41,746 nucleotides of DNA from Halobacteriales archaeon (GTDB taxonomy: Archaea; Halobacteriota; Halobacteria; Halobacteriales; SKSH01). Below, piece after piece: positions 34,790-41,746 of this stretch. Every line of letters begins with the position of its first letter. Position 1 is the first letter of the stretch. Both the position numbers and the translations under genes were made by a program. The stretch spans positions 1 through 41,746 of the forward strand of contig SKSH01000151.1 in the NCBI GenBank assembly GCA_007118075.1, written 5' to 3'. The notes beneath the pieces are model-generated. The model was not told the origin of the DNA. It saw only the letters and a list, made by a program, of their open reading frames with translations, and made no database searches.

Positions 34790-36589
34790 CTACGCGAGCC
34801 CGGCCGTCTGCTCGAACTCATCCAACCGTCGGCGGTATACATCGATGGCAGACTCGATTGGTTCGGACGTCGTCATATCGACACCGGCAGCCTCGAGCAG
34901 CTCGATGGGATATCGGCTCGAGCCGAGTTCGAGAAACTCACGATATTGCTGGGCAGCTGGTTCTCCTCGGTCGATGATATCTGCCGCGATGGCGACCGCC
35001 GCGCTGATCCCAGTCGAATACTGGAAGACATAGAATGGGCGGTAAAAGTGTGGGATTCGCATCCACTCTCGGGCGATATGGTCATCGACATTGGCCGGTG
35101 CATAGTAGCTCGATTTGAGGTCGTGGAAAATTGTATCGAGGCGATCGGCGGTGATCGCTTCACCCGCTGCGGCCAACTCGTGGGCTTGCCGCTCGAACTC
35201 GGCGAACATGGTTTGCCGATACAACACCGAACGGTACCGCTCGAGCGCCTGATCGAGCACGTGCCGTTTGAACACCTCGTCGTCGACGGTCTCGAGTAGA
35301 TGATGGGTGAGCAACACCTCGTTGACCGTGCTCGCAACCTCAGCGATGAAGATGGTGTACCCTGAGTAGACATACGGTTGCGCCTCGCTGGTGTACTCAG
35401 AGTGAAGTGAGTGGCCGAGTTCATGGGCGAGTGTGTACATCGAATTGATGTCATCCTGATAATTCATGAGGATGAACGGTTGGGTGTCATATGTGCCCCC
35501 AGAATAGGCACCGCCTCGCTTGCCGCGACTCTCATAGACATCAATCCACCGTGATTCGATGCCAGCAGCGACCCGTGACCGATAGTCTTCACCGAGCAGA
35601 CCGAGGGCGTCGGTAACGTGTTCGGTGGCCTCCTCGTAGGCAATCGTTGGGTCATCCTCACCTCCGATGGGGGCGTACAGATCCCACATTTCGAGCTCAT
35701 CGACACCGAGGATCGACCGTTTGAGCTCCACATGACGGTGGATCGCATCGAGATTGTCATTGACGGTCTCAACGAGACGGTCATAGACCTCGATGGGGAC
35801 ATTCGGCCCGGCGAGTGATTTCTCAAGCGCACTCTCGAAGTTCCGTGCCTCGGCGAGCTGTCGTTCACCCTCGATCACGTGTCGATAGGCGGTTGCAACC
35901 GTGTTCCGATAGTCAGCCCAGGTCTCGTAGTATGCGGTATATACCCGCTCTCTGAAATCTCGATCGGCATCACGCAACAGCGAGGTGAAGTTACTGACCG
36001 TAATCTCGATCGGCTCACCGGCTGAGTTATCGACCGATGGGAACGAGAGATCGGCGTTGTGAAACATCTGGTAGATGTCCGACGGAGCGCCAAGGACATC
36101 GGACAGATCTGCTAGAAGTGCCTCGACCTCGGCCGAACGGGTGTGGTCGCGGAGACGATGAATATCCTCGAGATGGTGCTCGTAGGTACCGAGACCATCG
36201 ACCTCCTCGATCCATCCCTCGAGTGTGGTTGCATCGAGGGCCTGAATCTCAGGTTCGAAGTAGCTCACCGCCGAGGAAGCATCCGCAGCGAGGGTCTTCG
36301 ACCTCGCCGTCAAGGCCTGATATCGTTCCCGTCTTGTGTCTTCGTCCCACCGCATCCGGGCGTACGACGCGACGTTCTGGATGGTCCGCAAGAGCTGCTC
36401 ACGGGCTTTCAGTGCCTCAAGGAGAACGGAGCCTTCCTCGTCGAGTCGGCCCTCGAAATGAGTGACCTGCTCGATCAACTCTCCGACCTCGTCGAAATCT
36501 TCCTCCCACATCTCCTCATCAGCGTAAATCGAGCCTAGCGACCAGGTGTACTCCTCATCGATCTCCGATCGTTCACGTACCTCACTCAT
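34790..36589 (-). CDS. pepF: Oligoendopeptidase F (M3 metallopeptidase)
   Basis: PepF degrades oligopeptides of roughly 7-20 residues in the cytoplasm, downstream of the proteasome. The 599-residue protein has a PepF N-terminal domain (about 115-180) and the M3 zinc site H389-E-L-G-H393, with a Glu about 25 residues later (F-I-A-E-V-A-S-T). H-F-Y-x-x-F-Y-V-F-Q-Y-S-T-G nearer the C-terminus is diagnostic of the family. A TATA-like GACTTTACC lies 27 bases before the ATG. Its position directly before pan links peptide clearance to proteasome function. Confidence 0.94.
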   Translation of the reverse strand: MSEVRERSEIDEEYTWSLGSIYADEEMWEEDFDEVGELIEQVTHFEGRLDEEGSVLLEALKAREQLLRTIQNVASYARMRWDEDTRRERYQALTARSKTLAADASSAVSYFEPEIQALDATTLEGWIEEVDGLGTYEHHLEDIHRLRDHTRSAEVEALLADLSDVLGAPSDIYQMFHNADLSFPSVDNSAGEPIEITVSNFTSLLRDADRDFRERVYTAYYETWADYRNTVATAYRHVIEGERQLAEARNFESALEKSLAGPNVPIEVYDRLVETVNDNLDAIHRHVELKRSILGVDELEMWDLYAPIGGEDDPTIAYEEATEHVTDALGLLGEDYRSRVAAGIESRWIDVYESRGKRGGAYSGGTYDTQPFILMNYQDDINSMYTLAHELGHSLHSEYTSEAQPYVYSGYTIFIAEVASTVNEVLLTHHLLETVDDEVFKRHVLDQALERYRSVLYRQTMFAEFERQAHELAAAGEAITADRLDTIFHDLKSSYYAPANVDDHIAREWMRIPHFYRPFYVFQYSTGISAAVAIAADIIDRGEPAAQQYREFLELGSSRYPIELLEAAGVDMTTSEPIESAIDVYRRRLDEFEQTAGLA

Positions 36590-36611
36590 CGGTCGTGTCT
36601 ATTGTGGTGAA

Positions 36612-36620
36612 GGTAAAGTC
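36612..36620 (-). promoter_or_regulatory. TATA-like box of pepF
   Basis: GACTTTACC on the minus strand is centred 27 bases before the pepF ATG, fitting a leaderless promoter. Confidence 0.45.
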
Positions 36621-36652
36621 TTCACGGAACCTCGCTTCCACGATCACTGTGT

Positions 36653-36880
36653 TCAGGCGGCCGCCGCTCGGATGATCCGTGCCAATCCGAGTGCCACCAA
36701 GAAGGAACCAACGAACACCGCCAGTGCGAGCACTACCCAGCCGAGTCCCTGGGCTGCCCACTCCCGGTGGCCGGTAAGGGGCTCGACCCCATGATAGACG
36801 AGGAGGACTAGCACCACCCCAATGGCCATCCGGGCGGCACCTGCCCAATAGGCGCCGTACTCTTCGGGCGTATGCCTCAT
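36653..36880 (-). CDS. Small two-helix membrane protein (75 aa)
   Basis: The 75-residue protein has two hydrophobic segments (about 16-34 and 46-70) joined by a short polar loop with H-R-E-W. The N-terminus is polar (M-R-H-T-P-E-E-Y). No family is recognised. It lies 24 bases after truA on the same strand and is probably the last gene of that unit. Its hydrophobic pattern, ATG start and position make it credible, but another frame overlaps. Confidence 0.65.
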   Translation of the reverse strand: MRHTPEEYGAYWAGAARMAIGVVLVLLVYHGVEPLTGHREWAAQGLGWVVLALAVFVGSFLVALGLARIIRAAAA

Positions 36881-36904
36881 GCTACGCGTGTCCGCTGGTG
36901 GCCA

Positions 36905-37747
36905 TTAAGTGGTTTTCTCATCCGATGGTGACGATCGCAACTCGACCGACCTTGCCACGGCATCCATGACCGCCGACCGGGTAGAGAGCTCATCTCGCCG
37001 TTGGCTGAACGAACTGACCACCGTCTCGATCGCCGGTGGATCTGGTCTGAAGGTGAGATTGGGGTAGTCAACCGCGCTCAGGACCAGGGGCACAGCTGAG
37101 GCCGGGGCGACTCCAGCAGGCCCGGATACCGGTGGTCCATCGAGCAACCGATCAATGCGATCGATACCTGCGGTGTCGCTTGCCACCTCGACGACGACCG
37201 TGATGAGTCGACGGACGAGTTGTCGAGGGAAACCGCTGGCAGCTACAGTGATGACAACAAACGGTGGCTCGACACGAAGCGAGGTCGTGAGCGTTCGTTC
37301 GGTCCCAGTCGAGTCCGGAGTTAGATTGGTGAAATCATGGGTACCAGCGAATCGATCCAATGCGGCGGCTATCAGGTCGATGTCGAGAATGTCAGGATCG
37401 TAATGGAGGTGATACGTATACCGCCGTTCAACCGCGTCGTGCGTTGCATGAAACCCGGTAGGTGCCCTTGCATCCGCCCAGACCCCGATGGAATCAGGGA
37501 GCGCGTTCGAGAACACAACGGGTGTCAGCCAGGGAGGTGCAACGAATCCGAGGGTCTGAGCAATAGCTGACGTGCCTGCATCGGTCCGGCCAGCAGCGGC
37601 GTACTCCGGTAGTGGTGCAAGTGGATCATCGGTCACCCCGAGGTCTGCCAAAGCCGCAAAGATGGTTCCCTCAACGGTAGGCACATCGGGCTGTCGCTGA
37701 AAGCCATGGTACGGCAGCCCATCGTATGCCACCCGAAACGCACGCAT
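36905..37747 (-). CDS. truA: tRNA pseudouridine synthase A
   Basis: TruA makes pseudouridine at positions 38-40 of the tRNA anticodon arm. The 280-residue protein begins M-R-A-F-R-V-A-Y-D-G and has the catalytic Asp56 in A-G-R-T-D-A-G-T-S-A. R-R-Y-T-Y-H-L and G-F-P-R-Q-L-V-R-R follow in the C-terminal half. The ATG at 37747 fits the family start; a GTG at 37771, two bases after hisS, would add eight residues. It is cotranscribed with hisS. Confidence 0.93.
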   Translation of the reverse strand: MRAFRVAYDGLPYHGFQRQPDVPTVEGTIFAALADLGVTDDPLAPLPEYAAAGRTDAGTSAIAQTLGFVAPPWLTPVVFSNALPDSIGVWADARAPTGFHATHDAVERRYTYHLHYDPDILDIDLIAAALDRFAGTHDFTNLTPDSTGTERTLTTSLRVEPPFVVITVAASGFPRQLVRRLITVVVEVASDTAGIDRIDRLLDGPPVSGPAGVAPASAVPLVLSAVDYPNLTFRPDPPAIETVVSSFSQRRDELSTRSAVMDAVARSVELRSSPSDEKTT

Positions 37748-37773
37748 CCGGGGCGCCTCGTGGTCGTCCACGG

Positions 37774-39051
37774 TTACCCGTCAGGCAGATACATCTCAAG
37801 CGGTTCTTGTTCCTGGTCACCAGTTTCCATATCCTTCACCGTCACCATACCTTCAGCCAGATCGCGTTCCCCCACGATAATCGTCTTCGAGGCAGCGATC
37901 GAATCGGCATACGATAGCTGCGAACCGAACCCACGTCCTGCGAGATCCACCTCGACGACGTACCCCTCACCACGGAGGTGTCTCGCCACCTTGGCAGCGG
38001 TTGGACGGGTGTCCCCAGCTTGGAGGACGAAATAATCGACCGCGTTGGTTGCTTCGGGTAAGATATCGGCTCGTTCGAGCAACAAGAGCAAGGTGGCAAG
38101 TCCAGGCGCAACCCCTACCGCCGGCATCGAGGGACCACCGAGACTCTCGATGAGATCATCGTATCGACCACCGCCGAAGATCGCCCGTGATACCGCACCC
38201 TGTGTGTCGAAGCACTCGAAGACCACACCGGTGTAGTAGTCCAGTCCACGTGCCGTCTTGAGCGAGAGCGTACAGTATTCAGCAACTCCGTAATCCTCTG
38301 TGGCAGCCAAAACAGCCTCGAGCTCATCGACCGCTGCCTGGAGCGGATCGCTGTCAGTTGCTCGACTGAGGATGGTGAGATCAGCTGATGCTTCCTCGAG
38401 CAACGTCGCCACCTCATCTGCCGTCTCTCGGCGCATCCCGGTCGCGACCAGCTCGTCGGCCGTCGCCTCGATCGATTCGGTCGCAGTACGATCGATCGCA
38501 CGGATCGCCTCCAGCCGGTCGATTTCGGGATCGGCCCAGGTGACGAGTGTTCCGAGGATATCGCGGTGTGAGATCCTGAACTCGAAATCATCAGCAGTCA
38601 GCCCGAGTTCGGTGAGGAAGTCAGCACAACAGGCGAGAATCTCAGCATCGGCCGTCGGATCATCCGCACCGAAGATGTCTATATTGGTCTGATAGAACTC
38701 CCGAAAGCGACCCTGCTGTGGCTCCTCGTACCGCCAGAACGGTCGGGTAGAGAACCATTTGATCGGTTTGGTCATCTCCTTTTCACGGGCGGCGACCATC
38801 CTAGCGACCGTCGGGGTGAGTTCTGGGGTGAGCGACACCTCGCGACCCCCCTTGTCGGTGAAGCTGTAGAGTTCATCGACGATATCCGGACCGCTCTTTT
38901 CGATGTAGAGCTGGGTTTGCTCGAGTGATGGCGTCGCTATCTCCTGGAAGCCGTACCCACGGACCACCGTCTCGATCGTCTCGATGACCCGCCGTCTGGG
39001 GCCCATTTCGGCGGGATAGAAGTCACGAAATCCCTTCAGCGGTTCGTACAT
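37774..39051 (-). CDS. hisS: Histidyl-tRNA synthetase
   Basis: HisS charges tRNA-His. The 425-residue class II synthetase has motif 1 near K-G-F-R-D-F-Y-P, motif 2 R-P-F-W-R-Y-E-E-P-Q-Q-G-R-F-R-E-F, the histidine motif A-R-G-L-D-Y-Y-T-G, and motif 3 G-G-G-R-Y-D-D-L. The anticodon-binding domain follows. The ATG at 39051 is preferred over a TTG at 39063. It lies 51 bases after the PDCD5-like gene and just before truA, a translation-related unit. Confidence 0.95.
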   Translation of the reverse strand: MYEPLKGFRDFYPAEMGPRRRVIETIETVVRGYGFQEIATPSLEQTQLYIEKSGPDIVDELYSFTDKGGREVSLTPELTPTVARMVAAREKEMTKPIKWFSTRPFWRYEEPQQGRFREFYQTNIDIFGADDPTADAEILACCADFLTELGLTADDFEFRISHRDILGTLVTWADPEIDRLEAIRAIDRTATESIEATADELVATGMRRETADEVATLLEEASADLTILSRATDSDPLQAAVDELEAVLAATEDYGVAEYCTLSLKTARGLDYYTGVVFECFDTQGAVSRAIFGGGRYDDLIESLGGPSMPAVGVAPGLATLLLLLERADILPEATNAVDYFVLQAGDTRPTAAKVARHLRGEGYVVEVDLAGRGFGSQLSYADSIAASKTIIVGERDLAEGMVTVKDMETGDQEQEPLEMYLPDG

Positions 39052-39102
39052 TCGCGTCGTCAATCGGCCAGGGCCCTCAAAGGCGTTTCCGGTCTAAGCG
39101 GC

Positions 39103-39444
39103 TCACCGACGTTTGATGTCGAATTTTTGCTGCTCCGGTTGTAGTTTTTGAAGGAGGTCTCGCATCTGGTCCTCATCGATCTTCTGGCCGACACGGCCAC
39201 TTTGGATGAGTCCGAGTAGCTGTTGCTCGACCCGTTCTCCATGTTGCGGGTGTCCCATCTTGACGGCGTTGAGACGCTTGCGAGCACCATCGGTGAGGAA
39301 CTGCTTCAATATGGCCTGCTTTTGGGTCTCTGCTGCCTCACGCTGCGCCTCTCGCACCTCTTCGTCATTATCACCCTGCTGTTGTTGGAGTTGCTCGAGG
39401 CGTTCCTCGCGGATCCGAGCGAGCTCCTCATCGCGCTCATTCAT
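39103..39444 (-). CDS. DNA-binding protein, PDCD5 family
   Basis: The 113-residue protein is a helical, highly charged member of the archaeal PDCD5/TFAR19 family. The N-terminal half is a long Glu/Gln-rich coiled helix with a Q-Q-Q-Q tract. The family core A-I-L-K-Q-F-L-T-D-G-A-R-K-R-L follows, and it ends in Q-K-F-D-I-K-R-R. Its function is unclear; DNA or chaperone binding is reported for relatives. The ATG at 39444 is preferred over an upstream TTG. A TGATTTTCC element lies about 30 bases upstream. Confidence 0.93.
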   Translation of the reverse strand: MNERDEELARIREERLEQLQQQQGDNDEEVREAQREAAETQKQAILKQFLTDGARKRLNAVKMGHPQHGERVEQQLLGLIQSGRVGQKIDEDQMRDLLQKLQPEQQKFDIKRR

Positions 39445-39525
39445 GGTTATTGGCAACTTCGATTGGCGGATGGAAAATCATTACGGAGAGCGGGGATGTT
39501 TGGTTGCAGGGGTGTTTTTTCGAGT

Positions 39526-39981
39526 CTATGCGTAGCGCTCGAGCTCTGGACGATCGAGCGCTTCGTGAACATCCTCGGCTGCCGCATCGAGGAGAGCCCG
39601 ACCATCGGGGGCGATCCGTCTGCCTGCACCCTCTTCGAGAAGGATCAACTCCTCATCCTCTAGTTGCTGGAGAATCGTTCGGATAATCTTCCGGCTTCCA
39701 TCAACACGGTGGGCTGGAGCCATCCCATACCGAGTCGTACCACGAGCACGGCCACCATACTCGGTGGCCAACCTGGATACCCCAATCGGTCCCTCCATCG
39801 CGACCTTTCGGAGGACGCTCGCCGCTCTGATGTACCAGAAGTCCTCCTGTTCGGGAGGGAACTCCTTCGCCGGGCTCGTCTTCGCATATGCCATCCACGC
39901 CGGCTCTTCTAATCGGCCCTCAAGTTGGTCCGCAAGCTCGCTGATGAGGGCGTCAGCCGGCACGTCGTAGAACGTGACCAT
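39526..39981 (-). CDS. rps19e: Ribosomal protein S19e
   Basis: S19e is an archaeal/eukaryotic small-subunit protein of the 30S head, needed for late 16S maturation. The 151-residue sequence has the family start M-V-T-F-Y-D-V-P-A-D and the block D-F-W-Y-I-R-A-A-S-V-L-R-K-V. G-V-S-R-L-A-T-E-Y-G-G-R and G-A-G-R-R-I-A-P-D-G-R follow. The ATG at 39981 is set by homology; the longer frame is a thiL shadow. A TATA-like element is 29 bases upstream. The PDCD5 gene follows after 81 bases. Confidence 0.95.
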   Translation of the reverse strand: MVTFYDVPADALISELADQLEGRLEEPAWMAYAKTSPAKEFPPEQEDFWYIRAASVLRKVAMEGPIGVSRLATEYGGRARGTTRYGMAPAHRVDGSRKIIRTILQQLEDEELILLEEGAGRRIAPDGRALLDAAAEDVHEALDRPELERYA

Positions 39982-40007
39982 TCTATACCGACGTTCCCTA
40001 CCTTCGC

Positions 40008-40013
40008 ATTTAA
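40008..40013 (-). promoter_or_regulatory. TATA-like box of rps19e
   Basis: TTAAAT on the minus strand is centred about 29 bases before the rps19e ATG. Confidence 0.5.
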
Positions 40014-40038
40014 CCCCATCGCTGGCGGAGCCAGGGGG

Positions 40039-40044
40039 TTTATC
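40039..40044 (+). promoter_or_regulatory. TATA-like box of thiL
   Basis: TTTATC is centred 27-28 bases before the thiL ATG. With the rps19e box it makes a compact divergent promoter of 87 bases. Confidence 0.55.
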
Positions 40045-40068
40045 GCTGGTCTCGTCAAGCCACACGGC

Positions 40069-40941
40069 ATGGACGAACGGGCGGCGTTGCGCATCGTCGA
40101 ATCCCTGGTGGGAGCGGCTGGTGACGACGCGGCCATCATCGACGGACAGGCGGTATCGGTTGATATGCTCCATGAGACCAGTGACTTCCCCGAGGGTGTG
40201 ACCCCGTATACGGCCGGATGGCGGGCCATCTCGGTCTCGCTCTCTGATCTGGCTGCAGTCGGTGCACAACCAACGGTGACGCTCGGTGTGTACTCTCCAC
40301 CACAGTTCGAGCGATCAGCCCTCGAGGCATTCATCAACGGGGCGATAGACGCCTCAACGAGAGTCGGTGCAGAGTATGTCGGTGGCGATCTCGATATCAC
40401 GGACGAACTGACCACGGTCGGAATCGCCATCGGCAAGGTTGACCAACCCGTGGGCCGATCCGGCGCGAACGAGGGAGATGCCATCGTGGTCACAGGTACC
40501 CTTGGTCGAGGTGCGATCGCGGTCCGCAAGTTCGAAGCCGGTGCAGTAGAGGAGGGCAACGAGCTGTTCCGATTCACCCCACGGATTGAACCGGGACGAT
40601 ACCTCGCGAGCGAGGCGACGGCAATGATCGATTCGAGCGATGGGCTTGCGCGGTCTTTGCATCTGCTCGCTGAAGCGAGCGATTGTGGGTTCGAGATCGA
40701 GGAGGCAGCGATTCCGATCGATCCACAGCTCGAGGAGATCGTGTCAGATGCTGAAGAACGTCGTTCCCTCGGAATCTTCTGGGGGGAGGATTTCGAACTC
40801 ATCGCCACCCTCCCACCGGATACCGTCGACGACATGCGGTCGTCAATTGACATCCCACTTCATCAGATTGGAACCGTGACCGAAGACGGACTCAAACTGG
40901 ATGATGCATCACTACCAGACAGGGGATTCTCTCATCGCTGA
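40069..40941 (+). CDS. thiL: Thiamine-monophosphate kinase
   Basis: ThiL phosphorylates thiamine monophosphate to the diphosphate cofactor. The 290-residue protein belongs to the PurM/AIR-synthase-like kinases: G-D-D-A-A (Asp cluster) near the N-terminus, S-V-D-M-L-H-E then V-S-L-S-D-L-A-A-V-G-A, G-G-D-L, and late M-I-D-S-S-D-G-L-A and W-G-E-D-F-E-L. The N-terminus is a little shorter than typical ThiL (the G-E-x-x-L-I segment is hardly present). The leaderless promoter supports the ATG at 40069. Confidence 0.92.
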   Translation: MDERAALRIVESLVGAAGDDAAIIDGQAVSVDMLHETSDFPEGVTPYTAGWRAISVSLSDLAAVGAQPTVTLGVYSPPQFERSALEAFINGAIDASTRVGAEYVGGDLDITDELTTVGIAIGKVDQPVGRSGANEGDAIVVTGTLGRGAIAVRKFEAGAVEEGNELFRFTPRIEPGRYLASEATAMIDSSDGLARSLHLLAEASDCGFEIEEAAIPIDPQLEEIVSDAEERRSLGIFWGEDFELIATLPPDTVDDMRSSIDIPLHQIGTVTEDGLKLDDASLPDRGFSHR

Positions 40942-40947
40942 ACGGTA

Positions 40948-41746
40948 TCAGCCGATGATCTCGATGGGGACTGGGACGAAACAAAGGACACCGATCCCGA
41001 GGGTGAGAATACCGAGAAGTTGCCGCCTACGGTCGAGGGGACGGTCGTCAACCGGTTCTGCTGGACCGACCGCCGCCAAGAGGGTGGCGAAGACGCCCCA
41101 GATGAGCCAAACCAAGACTGCGTGAAGCGGGGCCTCGATGAGGAGGTACAAGACTCCGCCGAGGGCGAACAAGGCAATCGGGATGACCAACCCGATCCTC
41201 GCTTGCACCGGACCCAACATGGCACGCGTGATGTGACCCCCATCCAGTTGACCGACCGGGATCAGGTTGAGGAAGGTGATGAACAGCCCGAGCCAGCCAC
41301 CGATGACGACCGGATTGACAGACATCCGTGCATCATCGAACCGGAGCGGTTCACCGACCATCCATGCGATGAACTCCAAGAGTGGTGGAAAGCCGATCGC
41401 GAGTTCGACCGTCGATTCGCTGTCGGCGAGTCCCTCTGGAGCGGTGACCGGCGGAAGATGGAGTCCGATGATGATGACCACAACGGTGGCGATGAGCCCT
41501 GCAATCGGTCCAGCCACACCGATATCGAATAACGCGCGTCTGTCTGGGATTCGACCTCGAATCTTGATGACCGCACCCATCGTGCCGAAGATCGTCGGTA
41601 CCGGTAAGAAGTAGGGCAAGCTCGCCTGGACACCGTGATACCGTGAGAGCGCATAGTGACCGAGTTCATGGAATCCGAGTACGAGGATCACGGCTGCAGC
41701 GAATGGCCATGCTTCGACGATCGACAACAGATCACCGGTTAGATCG
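40948..41746 (-). CDS. Site-2 protease, M50 family (cut by window edge)
   Basis: This intramembrane zinc protease has the active-site H-E-L-G-H in the first visible helix, S-L-P-Y-F-L-P-V-P followed by G-T-M-G-A-V-I, and the second motif N-L-I-P-V-G-Q-L-D-G-G-H. At least five membrane helices are visible. A TTG at 41727 could be a start, but the frame stays open to the right edge (D-L-T-G-D-L precedes it). Haloarchaeal relatives have a longer N-terminal part, so the gene is probably incomplete here. It converges with thiL, six bases apart. Confidence 0.9.
   Translation of the reverse strand, partial: DLTGDLLSIVEAWPFAAAVILVLGFHELGHYALSRYHGVQASLPYFLPVPTIFGTMGAVIKIRGRIPDRRALFDIGVAGPIAGLIATVVVIIIGLHLPPVTAPEGLADSESTVELAIGFPPLLEFIAWMVGEPLRFDDARMSVNPVVIGGWLGLFITFLNLIPVGQLDGGHITRAMLGPVQARIGLVIPIALFALGGVLYLLIEAPLHAVLVWLIWGVFATLLAAVGPAEPVDDRPLDRRRQLLGILTLGIGVLCFVPVPIEIIG

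Noticed and set aside
1..41746. CRISPR arrays, insertion sequences, toxin-antitoxin or phage-defence islands
   Set aside because: I saw no regularly spaced repeats, transposase motifs or terminal inverted repeats; the content is mostly housekeeping.

Overview
The window is archaeal and most resembles the Halobacteria (haloarchaea) or a close relative. The gene set is archaeal throughout: aIF5B, Nob1, S19e, a PDCD5-like protein, PAN, Pus10, TrmY, pyruvoyl arginine decarboxylase, archaeal SecD/SecF without YajC, and the DacZ type of c-di-AMP cyclase. Proteins are visibly rich in Asp and Glu, as in salt-in halophiles. Many genes have a TATA-like box about 27-30 bases before the start codon and no ribosome binding site, which is the leaderless arrangement. 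Base composition looks only moderately GC-rich for a haloarchaeon; I did not compute it. Several families typical of haloarchaea appear: DUF5811, DUF7563, a PhiH1-repressor-like winged helix, a TIGR04347-like pseudo-radical-SAM protein and a DUF6159-like membrane protein. I cannot name a genus.

Layout. 1-7948: a Ca2+-type P-type ATPase, then on the minus strand DacZ, an Hsp20, archaeal CoaD and a universal stress protein, two very small zinc-finger genes on the plus strand, and an ABC exporter (ATPase plus permease). 8071-15123: a berberine-bridge-type flavoprotein, then an overlapping pair encoding a PD-(D/E)XK nuclease protein and a UvrD-type helicase with its own C-terminal nuclease. This pair resembles bacterial AddB/AddA. 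15148-19200: a DUF6159-like membrane protein, a pseudo-radical-SAM/SPASM protein, tRNA-Pro(CGG), a PhiH1-like regulator and a HemG-like porphyrinogen oxidase. 19208-21197: trmY and pus10, divergent, which make successive modifications of tRNA position 54. 21255-27415: an S9 peptidase, RNase HII, SecF/SecD and two small unknown genes. 27494-32939: pgi, a CPBP protease, nob1, a PRC-barrel gene, infB and DUF5811. 32988-36589: pyruvoyl arginine decarboxylase, PAN and oligoendopeptidase F. 36653-41746: a small membrane protein, truA, hisS, the PDCD5 homologue, rps19e, thiL and a site-2 protease cut by the right edge.

Most of the window is a housekeeping neighbourhood for translation, tRNA modification, protein export and turnover, rather than an accessory island. 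I see no insertion sequence, CRISPR array, prophage or toxin-antitoxin locus. The least understood parts are the AddAB-like pair, the pseudo-radical-SAM gene with a perfect palindrome in its promoter, the two tiny zinc-finger genes, the 105-residue protein with a Cys-Cys-Gly motif, and sequence peculiarities in PAN.
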